Shown piece after piece: positions 27,163 through 35,786 of a stretch of 64,000 bases of DNA. This stretch comes from Fluctibacter corallii. Its GTDB lineage: Bacteria > Pseudomonadota > Gammaproteobacteria > Enterobacterales > Alteromonadaceae. The translations under genes were made by a program, and so were the position numbers. Positions within the stretch are counted from its first letter, which is position 1. The number at the start of each line of letters is the position of its first letter. The DNA is taken from positions 199,423 through 263,422 of the forward strand of contig NZ_JAOWKX010000005.1 of the NCBI RefSeq assembly GCF_025751585.1, written 5' to 3'. Below the pieces are notes generated by a model. That model searched no databases, had not been told where the DNA came from, and saw nothing but the letters and a program-made list of their open reading frames with translations.

Positions 27163-27411
27163 ATGTCAGAACAAACGCCACTTGCGCAAGAGCAGGTAGA
27201 AGAAATTCGTAAAGAGTTCGAGTTTTTCGATAGAGATAAAAATGGTCAAATCGATTTACCTGAATTTATCGAGTTACTGACTGTACTCTCGCCAAAAACC
27301 AAGGCGAGTCACGTACAGGAAGGGTTTACATTAATTGATGAAAACGATGATGGGTTTATCGATTTCGAAGAGTTTCTTGCTTGGTGGCAGGAAGGTTGGT
27401 GGGAATACTAA
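27163..27411 (+). CDS. EF-hand calcium-binding protein
   Basis: An 82-residue acidic protein made of one EF-hand pair. Loop 1 (23-34) has Asp23, Asp25, Asn27, Gln29, Asp31 and Glu34; loop 2 (59-70) has Asp59, Asn61, Asp63, Phe65, Asp67 and Glu70. Both have complete calcium ligand patterns. There is no signal peptide, so it is cytoplasmic. It ends with a Trp-rich tail (WWQEGWWEY). The partner and role are unknown. A strong hairpin terminator follows. Confidence 0.9.
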   Translation: MSEQTPLAQEQVEEIRKEFEFFDRDKNGQIDLPEFIELLTVLSPKTKASHVQEGFTLIDENDDGFIDFEEFLAWWQEGWWEY

Positions 27412-27440
27412 TTTCGTTCATTAACCCGTGAGATTATTAA

Positions 27441-27471
27441 CAAAGCCAGCATATATGCTGGCTTTGTTGTT
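27441..27471. terminator. Terminator between EF-hand gene and prpF
   Basis: CAAAGCCAGC and GCTGGCTTTG form a ten-pair stem around ATATAT, followed by TTGTTTT on the plus strand. It lies between convergent genes and may serve both. Confidence 0.8.
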
Positions 27472-27546
27472 TTCCACATTGGTAATTCATAGAAAGGCGT
27501 AGTAGCTCCGTCTTAGATCTTGGCGACCAATGGGAATGTCGCTTCG

Positions 27547-28728
27547 TTATTCCGTTACATCAGGAATATATACCCAACCTTCCATTAGTCTTCGCGCGCT
27601 GCGTCCCATAACGGCTTTTTTGGCTATCCATTGGCCATCTTCGGCTTGTTCGGCTTCTGCGCCCACCGTTAATGTGCCAGAAGGGTGTCCGAAGGTGACG
27701 ATGGAAGGCGAACGTGATGTTGCAGCCTCATTCACAATGGTGCCTGGTATGACCGCTGCGGTAGCGATTGCGACGGCCGCTGTACCCATCATGGCGTGAT
27801 GGAGCTTACCCATCGATAACGCTCGAATATTAACGTCAATGCTGTCTTCAGAAATGGGTTTACCACTTGACGAAACATAAGAGGCGGGTGGGGCAACAAA
27901 TGCAATTTTAGGCGTATGCGCTCGACTTGCCGCTTCGTCTATATGAGTAATCAAGCCCATCTTTACAGCACCATGTGCGCGAATAGACTCAAACATTGCT
28001 AGGCGCTGTGGGTCTGTGTTGATGTCTTCCTGCAACTCTTTGCCGGTTAGTCCAACATCTTTAGCGTTGATGAATATGGTAGGAATACCAGCATTTATTA
28101 ACGTTGCGGGTAAATCGCCAATATTTGGCACAGATAACGTGTCTACCAAATTGCCGGTTGGAAACATTGCGCCTTCACCATCAGCAGGATCTAAAAACTC
28201 AACCTGTATCTCGGCTGCGGGAAAGGTGACGCCATCTAGCTCAAAATCACCCGTTTCCTGTACCTGACCTTGGGTAATAGGAATGCGTGCGACGATTGTT
28301 TTATTGATATTGGCTTGCCAAATCTTCACCGTACACATGCCATTTTCAGGTACGTTTTCTGGCGAGACCAATCCGTGGCGAATCGCAAATGCACCTACCG
28401 CTGCCGTTAGATTTCCACAGTTTCCACTCCAGTCTACAACTGCCTTATCAATTGCAACTTGTCCGAAAAGGTAGTCGACATCATGATCATCTTTGTTACT
28501 TTTAGATAAGATAACCGTTTTGCTGGTACTGGATGTTGCACCACCCATACCGTCAGTGTGTTTTTGGTATGGGTCGGGACTGCCAATGATGCGTAATAAT
28601 AACGCATCACGTTGTGGGCCTGCTTGTCGTGCATATTCGGGTAAATCGTCGAGGTTGAAAAATACACCTTTGCTCGTGCCACCACGCATGTACGTAGCAG
28701 GGACTTTTATTTGTGGCTTGAATGCCAT
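27547..28728 (-). CDS. prpF: 2-methylaconitate cis-trans isomerase PrpF
   Basis: A 393-residue isomerase of the PrpF family (two diaminopimelate epimerase-like halves). It converts the product of AcnD to cis-2-methylaconitate so that aconitase can finish the methylcitrate cycle. Motifs are the N-terminal YMRGGTSKGVFF, the DGMGGATSSTSKT segment and SGNCGNLTAAVGAFA. The gene is the last of the prp operon, separated from acnD by a 48-base gap that holds a terminator-like hairpin. A good ribosome site, GAGGAA, lies about six bases before the ATG. Confidence 0.95.
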   Translation of the reverse strand: MAFKPQIKVPATYMRGGTSKGVFFNLDDLPEYARQAGPQRDALLLRIIGSPDPYQKHTDGMGGATSSTSKTVILSKSNKDDHDVDYLFGQVAIDKAVVDWSGNCGNLTAAVGAFAIRHGLVSPENVPENGMCTVKIWQANINKTIVARIPITQGQVQETGDFELDGVTFPAAEIQVEFLDPADGEGAMFPTGNLVDTLSVPNIGDLPATLINAGIPTIFINAKDVGLTGKELQEDINTDPQRLAMFESIRAHGAVKMGLITHIDEAASRAHTPKIAFVAPPASYVSSSGKPISEDSIDVNIRALSMGKLHHAMMGTAAVAIATAAVIPGTIVNEAATSRSPSIVTFGHPSGTLTVGAEAEQAEDGQWIAKKAVMGRSARRLMEGWVYIPDVTE

Positions 28729-28741
28729 AATTTATTCCTCG

Positions 28742-28766
28742 AAAAAAGGAGGCAACGAGCCTCCTT
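28742..28766 (-). terminator. Terminator-like hairpin between acnD and prpF
   Basis: On the minus strand AAGGAGGC and GCCTCCTT form an eight-pair stem with a five-base loop, followed by six T. It sits inside the operon, 14 bases before the prpF start, so it probably trims readthrough and lowers prpF expression. Confidence 0.7.
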
Positions 28767-28776
28767 GGTGACTATG

Positions 28777-31368
28777 TTATGATGTTTCGGTAGCCAAAAA
28801 GTCGTTCGCAAAACGCTGAAGAATGCCGCCGGCGTCATACACTGATACTTCATCTGCCGTGTCAAGCCTGCATGTAACCGGCACCTCTGTTACTTCGCCG
28901 TTTTTACGGTTGATAACTAGAGTGAGTGTGGCACCTGGCGCAGGTATACCTTTGACATCGAAGGTTTCAGTGCCATCAATGCTGAGTGTTTTGCGGTTTG
29001 TTCCTGATTTAAATTCAAGTGGCAAACAGCCCATGCCGATAAGGTTAGTGCGGTGGATACGCTCAAATCCCTCGGCCACAATCACTTCTACCCCAGCTAA
29101 GCGAACGCCTTTTGCTGCCCAATCTCGAGATGAGCCTTGCCCGTAGTCCGCACCCGCGATAATAATCAGAGGCTGCCTACGTTCCATGTAGGTTTCGATG
29201 GCTTCCCACATGCGTGTTACGTTGCCCTCAGGTTCAACCCGAGCAAATGATCCTTGTACGATGTTTCCGTTTTGGGTAACCATTTCGTTTAATAGCTTTG
29301 GATTAGCAAAGGTTGCACGCTGTGCCGTGAGGTGATCGCCTCTGTGTGTGGCATACGAGTTAAAGTCTTCCTCGGGTAATCCCATTTTCGCGAGGTATTC
29401 GCCAGCCGCACTATCTGCCATTATCGCGTTAGATGGCGATAGGTGATCTGTGGTGATATTGTCGCCTAGTACAGCAAGTGGGCGCATTCCTGATAAAGTT
29501 CGCTCTGCTGCCAACGCGCCTTCCCAGTATGGGGGGCGACGAATATACGTACTTTGTGGTCGCCAGTCATACAGCGGACTGATTTCGTCGCCGTAGCTCA
29601 CTGATAAATCAAACATTGGCTCGTAAACCTGCTTAAATTGTTCTGGTCTAACGGCTTGTTTGATCACATTGTCTATTTCTTCATCTGTAGGCCAGATATC
29701 TTTCAATGTAATCGCTTGCCCATTTTCGTCCGTGCCGAGTACATCTTTTTCAATATCAAAACGGATTGTTCCCGCAATCGCATATGCGACTACAAGTGGC
29801 GGAGAGGCCAAAAATGCTTGATCGGCATGGGGATGAATACGCCCATCAAAATTACGGTTACCAGAAAGAACGGCTGTTGAGTATAGCTTGCGCGCCTTAA
29901 TTTCTTTCTCAATGTTCGGATCTAGTGCACCACTCATGCCATTACAGGATGTGCAGGCATAGGCAACAACGCCAAACCCCAATTGCTCTAACTCTGGCAG
30001 CAAATTAGCTTCTTCTAAATACAGGGTCACCGCCTTCGAACCGGGTGCTAAAGACGTCTTCACCCACGGCTTACGAAGTAATCCTTTTTCGTTTGCGTTA
30101 CGGGCAAGTAATCCCGCGGCTATCATGTTCCTTGGGTTGCTCGTGTTTGTACAACTGGTAATAGCCGCGATGATAACGGCACCATCTGGCATTTTGTCGC
30201 CTTCGTTTTCAACTACGCCACTGATGCCTTTTGCGGCGAGATCTGTCGTAGACACTCGCGCATGAGGGTTAGAAGGGCCTGCTATGTTCCTAACCACTGA
30301 CGATAAGTCAAAGGTTAAGACGCGCTCATATTCAGCTGTGGTTAAATCGTCAGCCCACAGACCAGTCTCTTTGGCATACGCTTCAACCAATTCGACTTGC
30401 TTGTCATCTCGACCTGTTAAACGTAGATAATCAATGGTTTGTTGATCGATATAAAACATGGCTGCGGTAGCGCCATATTCAGGGGTCATATTAGAAATAG
30501 TAGCGCGGTCGCCCAATGTTAAGTGGGATGCACCTTCTCCAAAGAACTCTAAATAGGTTGATACAACACGCTCGTTTCGCAAAAATTCAGTAAGTGCAAG
30601 TACAATATCGGTACTGGTGATACCCGCTTGTGGTTTACCCGTTAACTCAACGCCGACGATATCAGGTAAACGCATGTAGGAAGGTCGTCCCAACATTACA
30701 TTTTCTGCTTCTAGACCACCTACGCCAACAGCGATAACGCCTAGTGCATCTACCATTGGGGTGTGGCTGTCTGTGCCGACTAAGGTGTCGGGAAACGCCA
30801 CATTGTCACGTAGCTGAATGACGGGAGACATACGCTCTAAATTGATTTGGTGCATGATGCCATTACCTGGTGGGATGACATCAACATTTTTAAACGCTTT
30901 TTTAGTCCAGTTAATAAAATGAAAGCGGTCTTCATTGCGCCGTTCTTCAATCGCGCGATTTTTCTCAAATGCGTCTTTTTCGTAGCCAGCGTGCTCAACA
31001 GCTAACGAATGATCAACAATTAATTGCGTTGGCACAACGGGGTTTACTTTGGCCGGATCGCCACCTTTTTCCGCAATCGCATCTCTTAGTCCTGCTAAGT
31101 CAACCAATGCAGTTTGGCCCAAAATATCATGGCAAACCACACGTGCAGGATACCAAGGAAAGTCAAGGTCGCGTTTTCGCTCGATAATTTGTACCAAACT
31201 ATCCTGTAGTTTTTCTGGTTCACACTTACGAACCAGGTTTTCAGCCAGCACACGAGAGGTGTAGGGAAGGGTTGCGTATGCGTTAGGTTTTATCGCATCA
31301 ACTGCCGCGCGAGTATCGAAATACTCAATGTGTGAACCCGGCAGTAATTTTTTGTATTCGGTATTCAT
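28777..31368 (-). CDS. acnD: Fe/S-dependent 2-methylisocitrate dehydratase AcnD
   Basis: An 863-residue aconitase-family enzyme that dehydrates 2-methylcitrate in the methylcitrate cycle. The 4Fe-4S cysteines lie in ITSCTNTSNP and ACTSCNG; TLVGTDSHTPMVDALGV and GADYGQGSSRDWAAKG are family motifs. Its sequence and its position next to prpF mark it as AcnD rather than the TCA aconitase. The ATG at 31368 (NTEYKKLLPGS) is preferred to an in-frame ATG 33 bases upstream, because GGAAA precedes it and the extra residues are unlike the family. Confidence 0.94.
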   Translation of the reverse strand: MNTEYKKLLPGSHIEYFDTRAAVDAIKPNAYATLPYTSRVLAENLVRKCEPEKLQDSLVQIIERKRDLDFPWYPARVVCHDILGQTALVDLAGLRDAIAEKGGDPAKVNPVVPTQLIVDHSLAVEHAGYEKDAFEKNRAIEERRNEDRFHFINWTKKAFKNVDVIPPGNGIMHQINLERMSPVIQLRDNVAFPDTLVGTDSHTPMVDALGVIAVGVGGLEAENVMLGRPSYMRLPDIVGVELTGKPQAGITSTDIVLALTEFLRNERVVSTYLEFFGEGASHLTLGDRATISNMTPEYGATAAMFYIDQQTIDYLRLTGRDDKQVELVEAYAKETGLWADDLTTAEYERVLTFDLSSVVRNIAGPSNPHARVSTTDLAAKGISGVVENEGDKMPDGAVIIAAITSCTNTSNPRNMIAAGLLARNANEKGLLRKPWVKTSLAPGSKAVTLYLEEANLLPELEQLGFGVVAYACTSCNGMSGALDPNIEKEIKARKLYSTAVLSGNRNFDGRIHPHADQAFLASPPLVVAYAIAGTIRFDIEKDVLGTDENGQAITLKDIWPTDEEIDNVIKQAVRPEQFKQVYEPMFDLSVSYGDEISPLYDWRPQSTYIRRPPYWEGALAAERTLSGMRPLAVLGDNITTDHLSPSNAIMADSAAGEYLAKMGLPEEDFNSYATHRGDHLTAQRATFANPKLLNEMVTQNGNIVQGSFARVEPEGNVTRMWEAIETYMERRQPLIIIAGADYGQGSSRDWAAKGVRLAGVEVIVAEGFERIHRTNLIGMGCLPLEFKSGTNRKTLSIDGTETFDVKGIPAPGATLTLVINRKNGEVTEVPVTCRLDTADEVSVYDAGGILQRFANDFLATETS

Positions 31369-31403
31369 ATTTTGTTTCCAAAAGCGCAGGGTAAGCGCCA
31401 AGT

Positions 31404-31429
31404 AAAAACGAGGCGCATTGCCCCGTTTT
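31404..31429 (-). terminator. Terminator-like hairpin between prpC and acnD
   Basis: On the minus strand AAAACGGGGC and GCCTCGTTTT pair with one A-C mismatch around a five-base loop and run into five T. It lies in the 90-base gap between prpC and acnD, a second internal attenuator candidate. Confidence 0.5.
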
Positions 31430-31458
31430 CGCTCATGTTACACGTCACATTATGTGTG

Positions 31459-32580
31459 TTAACGTGCATTAATAGGGGGTACGTCTCTGTATTCTTCGCC
31501 AGTATATTCAGCAGAAGGACGAATAATTCGGTTGTCTTCACGCTGCTCCATTACGTGTGCTGCCCATCCCGTTAGACGTGACATAACGAATATTGGCGTA
31601 AACAATTTTGTTGGAATATTCATAAAATTGTAGGCTGATGCATGGAAAAAGTCGGCATTGCAGAATAGTTTCTTCTCACGCCACATGACTTCCTCACATC
31701 GAACCGATACTGGGTAAAGTACGTCGTCGCCTACCTCTGCCGCGAGTTTTTCAGACCAACCTTTGATAATGTCATTGCGCGGGTCTGATTCAGAGTAAAT
31801 GGCATGGCCAAATCCCATGATTTTATCTTTGCGTGCCAACATGCCCATTAACTCTTCTTCAGCCTGATCTGCTGACTTGAACTTCTCGATCATGTCCATT
31901 GCTGCCTCGTTTGCACCGCCGTGTAAAGGACCACGCAATGAACCAATTGCGCCTGTGATACATGAGTGTATGTCAGAGAGTGTAGAGGCACAGACGCGTG
32001 CTGTGAATGTCGAGGCGTTAAATTCATGCTCTGCGTATAAGATAAGCGAAACGTGCATGACTTTTTCAAACAGCGCTTTAGGCGCTTCACCGTGAAGCAT
32101 GTGTAAAAAGTGTCCGCCAATGGAGTCGTCGTTTGTTTCTACGTCGATGCGAACGCCATCGTGGCTGAAGCGATACCAATAGCAAATAATGCTTGGGAAA
32201 ACGGCTAACATGCGGTCGGTCACATTTTGCTGCTGGTCAAAATCGGCTTCCCCTTCAATGTTCCCTAAGAACGAGCAACCGGTGCGAAGTACATCCATTG
32301 GATGGGCATCGGCAGGAATACGTTCAAGCACTTCTTTGAGAGAGTCAGGTAGGCCACGCATATTTTTAAGAGACGCTTTATAGTCAGCCAGTTCGGATGC
32401 CGTGGGCAGGTTACCTTTTAGAATGAGATACGCGACTTCTTCAAATTCACAGGTATTGGCGAGATCTTTAATATCATAACCGCGGTAGGTTAGACCTGAG
32501 CCTGATTTGCCCACTGTCGATAATGCCGTTTTTCCTGCAACTTGACCACGAAGGCCAGCGCCGCTTAATACCTTTGCCAT
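31459..32580 (-). CDS. prpC: 2-methylcitrate synthase
   Basis: A 373-residue citrate synthase-family enzyme that joins propionyl-CoA and oxaloacetate. The active-site His residues lie in LHGGANEAAMD and MGFGHAIY, and the catalytic Asp in the C-terminal third near NADFFHAS. The short form (373 residues, against about 430 for TCA citrate synthase) and its place between prpB and acnD support PrpC. It is the third gene of the prp operon, 78 bases after prpB. Confidence 0.95.
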   Translation of the reverse strand: MAKVLSGAGLRGQVAGKTALSTVGKSGSGLTYRGYDIKDLANTCEFEEVAYLILKGNLPTASELADYKASLKNMRGLPDSLKEVLERIPADAHPMDVLRTGCSFLGNIEGEADFDQQQNVTDRMLAVFPSIICYWYRFSHDGVRIDVETNDDSIGGHFLHMLHGEAPKALFEKVMHVSLILYAEHEFNASTFTARVCASTLSDIHSCITGAIGSLRGPLHGGANEAAMDMIEKFKSADQAEEELMGMLARKDKIMGFGHAIYSESDPRNDIIKGWSEKLAAEVGDDVLYPVSVRCEEVMWREKKLFCNADFFHASAYNFMNIPTKLFTPIFVMSRLTGWAAHVMEQREDNRIIRPSAEYTGEEYRDVPPINAR

Positions 32581-32658
32581 CTTACATTCTCCTGTTTGTA
32601 AGCGATTTAATATGTTGTGCTTGTCAGCGTTTTGGGTACAGTGTTTATTCTGACAGGC

Positions 32659-33537
32659 CTATTTGTTTTTACCTTGGGCGAAAAGGGAGTCTAACTTCTC
32701 CTCGTATTCGTGGTAGCCAAGGTAATCATAGAGTTCCATGCGAGTTTGCATTGTATCGATAACGTCTTTCTGATCGCCTTTCGATAAGATAGTTTGATAG
32801 ACATTCTCAGCCGCTTTGTTCATAGCTCTAAATGCGGATAGCGGGTAAAGCACCATATCAACACCCCAGTCACCCAGTGCTTTCTTATTCCATAGTTCGG
32901 TTTTGCCAAACTCTGTAATGTTGGCAAGAATTGGCACATCAAGCGCCTCTGCAAATGCGCGGTAATGTTCTTCTGTCTGCACCGCTTCTGCAAAGATGCC
33001 GTCTGCGCCCGCCTCGACATACGCTTTTGCACGTTCTATGGCTTTTTCTAACCCTTCTTGAGCAAACGCGTCGGTGCGAGCCATAATGAAGAAGTCAGGA
33101 TCTGTGCGCGCGTCAACTGCAGCTTTAATGCGATCGACCATTTCTTCTGTGCTAACAATTTCTTTGTTTGGACGGTGTCCACAGCGCTTCTGTGCGACTT
33201 GATCTTCCATGTGCACCGCTGCTGCTCCTGCTTTTTCCATGTCTTTAATCGTCTTTGCAATATTGAACGCGCCGCCCCAACCAGTATCGATATCGACCAT
33301 TAAGGGCAAGTCACATGCTGATGTGATACGGTTTACATCGACTAACACATCATTGAGTGACGTCATGCCTAAGTCGGGCAAGCCGTAAGACGCATTGGCG
33401 ACGCCGCCACCAGATAAATAAATGGCTTGGTGCCCAATTTGTTTAGCCATAATGGCTGTATACGCGTTGATGGTTCCGACAATTTGTAACGGGTGATTAG
33501 CGGCTAACGCATCACGAAACTTTTTTCCTGCACTCAT
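32659..33537 (-). CDS. prpB: 2-methylisocitrate lyase
   Basis: A 292-residue lyase of the isocitrate lyase superfamily that splits 2-methylisocitrate into pyruvate and succinate. The metal-binding pair is Asp82/Asp84 in VDIDTGWGG and the catalytic Cys119 lies in KRCGH, both as in PrpB. It overlaps the GntR gene by four bases (ATGA), so the two are translated together. Confidence 0.95.
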   Translation of the reverse strand: MSAGKKFRDALAANHPLQIVGTINAYTAIMAKQIGHQAIYLSGGGVANASYGLPDLGMTSLNDVLVDVNRITSACDLPLMVDIDTGWGGAFNIAKTIKDMEKAGAAAVHMEDQVAQKRCGHRPNKEIVSTEEMVDRIKAAVDARTDPDFFIMARTDAFAQEGLEKAIERAKAYVEAGADGIFAEAVQTEEHYRAFAEALDVPILANITEFGKTELWNKKALGDWGVDMVLYPLSAFRAMNKAAENVYQTILSKGDQKDVIDTMQTRMELYDYLGYHEYEEKLDSLFAQGKNK

Positions 33538-34214
33538 AAATTGTTCTCACTGGCTGCACTGAGCTTCTGCTCAATATTGCGTTTTGAATAATAGATATGT
33601 CGACGCATCAGCATTTCAGCAAGTTCTGCGTCGCGGTTTGATATCGCCTGAATAATATGGCGGTGTTCATCGTAAGCGGTAGTGACCCTTGGGCCTTCCA
33701 TACCGAGTTGCACCCTGTACATGCGCACAAGGTGGTATATTCCCTCAACTAGCGTAGAAATAAGCTGCTTATTCTTACTTCCCACCACAATACGGTAGTG
33801 GAAATCAACGTCGCCGGCTTCTTGATAATAAGAATCACCGCCTTTGACTTCCTCAAAGTGTGTATTTAGCAGTTGATTGATGTCGGCTATTTCGTTATCT
33901 GTCATGTTAGTCGCGGCTAAGCGCGCAGCCATGCCTTCCAGCGCTTCTCGGACCTGATATAACTCAATCAGTCCTTCTGGGCTAAGTGCGACTACGCGTG
34001 CCCCGACATTGGCTTTTCGCTCGACCAAACTGCACCTTTCTAACCGATTAATCGCCTCACGTATAACGGCTCGACTTACGCCATAACGCGAAGATAAGTC
34101 GGTTTCGCTCAATTTACTGCCTTGGCGAATTAGACCCTCAACAATGTCTTTGCGCATAGTTAAAAAGGTTTTATCTGCTGAGGTAACAGCCTGATCTACT
34201 AACATGCTTATCAT
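33534..34214 (-). CDS. GntR/FadR-family regulator of the prp operon
   Basis: A 226-residue regulator with an N-terminal winged helix (about 15-75, [19 protein letters not shown]) and a C-terminal FCD ligand domain ([30 protein letters not shown]). The His and Asp residues of the latter fit a metal-assisted acid pocket. It is the first gene of the operon with prpB, which suggests local control by a methylcitrate-cycle intermediate. This differs from the sigma54-type PrpR of enterobacteria. Two TGTCGACA palindromes lie just upstream. Start codon: ATG at 34214 or at 34205, the latter with a slightly better ribosome site. Confidence 0.9.
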   Translation of the reverse strand: MISMLVDQAVTSADKTFLTMRKDIVEGLIRQGSKLSETDLSSRYGVSRAVIREAINRLERCSLVERKANVGARVVALSPEGLIELYQVREALEGMAARLAATNMTDNEIADINQLLNTHFEEVKGGDSYYQEAGDVDFHYRIVVGSKNKQLISTLVEGIYHLVRMYRVQLGMEGPRVTTAYDEHRHIIQAISNRDAELAEMLMRRHIYYSKRNIEQKLSAASENNL

Positions 34215-34230
34215 ATTGATTAATTAAATA

Positions 34231-34292
34231 TGTCGACAATATAGACAATAAAGATAAGATATTCAATCTTAAATGCGTGAATTTGTCGACAA
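34231..34292. promoter_or_regulatory. Paired operators upstream of the prp operon
   Basis: TGTCGACA occurs at 34231-34238 and again inside the ten-base palindrome TTGTCGACAA at 34283-34292, 54 bases apart, about five helix turns. Partial copies (GACAATATAGACAAT) flank the first. The core resembles GntR-family operators, and the sites lie directly before the regulator gene. Confidence 0.6.
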
Positions 34293-34379
34293 TGTGTTTT
34301 TTATCGTGATGAGAGATTGTTTGGTTTGGCATCACCATGCATATAAGGACGAATAAATTACGAAGAAGGAAGGTGTGGC

Positions 34380-34910
34380 ATGTTTCGAGCTATCATTTCT
34401 TTCATGTTATTACCCATTTTCTGTGTTGAGGCTAACCACGATCTTGCAAAGGTGATGGCAGGATACGAAGGGCATTGGCACGGGCATGTCGAATACAACG
34501 ATAGGCAAGGGGAGGTTAAGACTCAAGCAACGGTTGAGTTGGTGGCAATACTTGCCCAAAATGATACGGCGTTAGTGAAACAATATGCGTTTTCTGAAGC
34601 TGGGCATCAGACTCGTGCGACCGCATTATTTGCTTTAGATGTAACAGGGAGAAAGGCCATTGAGAGCTATTTTACTGCGAGTCAGCGCTATTTATTTTCT
34701 TACGATGTAGTAGAAAGTGACTATCAGAATAAATTCAACTGGCGGTACACACTGACAGAATATGGAATTAACAACAACATGCCAGCGACAATCACGCGCA
34801 AAGTACAACGTAAAGGCAATATACTAAACAGTAAAACCTTTGTTCGCTACGACCATAGTCCTTATCAGCAATTGCTACGCGACAGCATGATGCTGGCGAC
34901 GAATAATTGA
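34380..34910 (+). CDS. Exported hypothetical protein
   Basis: A 176-residue protein with a likely signal peptide (about 18 residues, ending near VEA). The mature part starts with a GYEGHWHGHVEYNDRQG stretch and looks mainly beta-stranded, like small lipocalin-type proteins that carry substituted residues in strands; that is only an impression. No catalytic motif or membrane segment is seen. It has its own promoter, divergent from the prp operon. The function is unknown. Confidence 0.6.
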   Translation: MFRAIISFMLLPIFCVEANHDLAKVMAGYEGHWHGHVEYNDRQGEVKTQATVELVAILAQNDTALVKQYAFSEAGHQTRATALFALDVTGRKAIESYFTASQRYLFSYDVVESDYQNKFNWRYTLTEYGINNNMPATITRKVQRKGNILNSKTFVRYDHSPYQQLLRDSMMLATNN

Positions 34911-34991
34911 TATTGAAGAGAGATTCCAGTCACATCGTCACGTTTACACAGAAAACTTGGCATATAAAATTCGTTCGTATTTCAGTGAGCA

Positions 34992-35735
34992 TTAAGTGGT
35001 TTCATCTTTTAGCGTACAAGATTGTGAACGCAGCCATTGTTTAATTATCTTTTGAATATCTGATTTTAGCCATGCAGGACCATAATCTGACATATCGTTG
35101 TGCCTAGCATTCTCAATTTTTATCACGCAACTACCGTATTGTGATTGCTCGGTTTTGGAGGGCAATACGCCTTCATCTGCTTTAAAATCAGAGGCTCTTA
35201 GAGATAATACCTTTATTTCTGATGTTCTAGGAAGCGGCACACGACGATGATCTAAGGTAATTATTTGCTTTACATAGCTTGGTGACTTGCGTAAAAGCCA
35301 AGCTGAAATATCGCCCCCGTTTGAGTGTCCCACCAACGTGATAGTATTAAAATCGAACGCACGATACCTAACCTGAAGTTTGTCCCTCACAATGTTTAGC
35401 GTTTCAGCGCCACGTATCCAGTTTTCTTTGCGGGTTTCAAATAAATTACCTGATACAGACAGTGGAGGGTCCATAGGTAATTCATGTCTGATAGCGACAA
35501 CTAAATAACCGAGCTCAGAGAACAGACTAGACAAAAATTGATACTTTGTGTGAGGAACACCGTAACCAGCGCTTAGAAAAATAACAGGGCACTTCATGTC
35601 ATTTGAGCAGTTATCATTAGTTAGTGGAACGGATACATCTATCGGAATACTTCTGTCCCGGAGAGAATCAATGATTTCGTCTGCACACCCAAATGTACAG
35701 ACGAAGATAAGCATAAAAGCAAGAAATCTGTTCAT
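34992..35735 (-). CDS. Exported alpha/beta hydrolase
   Basis: A 247-residue hydrolase with an N-terminal signal ending near TFGC (Cys17), which could be a lipobox. The nucleophile Ser138 lies in GHSNGG, the acid is probably Asp183 or Asp187, and the catalytic His212 lies in ENARHNDM. The oxyanion region is LSAGYGVPH. Two further Cys pairs may form disulphides. The substrate is unknown; the dienelactone-hydrolase/esterase type is likely. It lies downstream of the DEAD-box gene on the same strand. Confidence 0.75.
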   Translation of the reverse strand: MNRFLAFMLIFVCTFGCADEIIDSLRDRSIPIDVSVPLTNDNCSNDMKCPVIFLSAGYGVPHTKYQFLSSLFSELGYLVVAIRHELPMDPPLSVSGNLFETRKENWIRGAETLNIVRDKLQVRYRAFDFNTITLVGHSNGGDISAWLLRKSPSYVKQIITLDHRRVPLPRTSEIKVLSLRASDFKADEGVLPSKTEQSQYGSCVIKIENARHNDMSDYGPAWLKSDIQKIIKQWLRSQSCTLKDETT

Positions 35736-35786
35736 TATATTCCCGGCTGTCGCGCTGGTGTCATTGCCTAAGTTGGCTTTGGTGTC

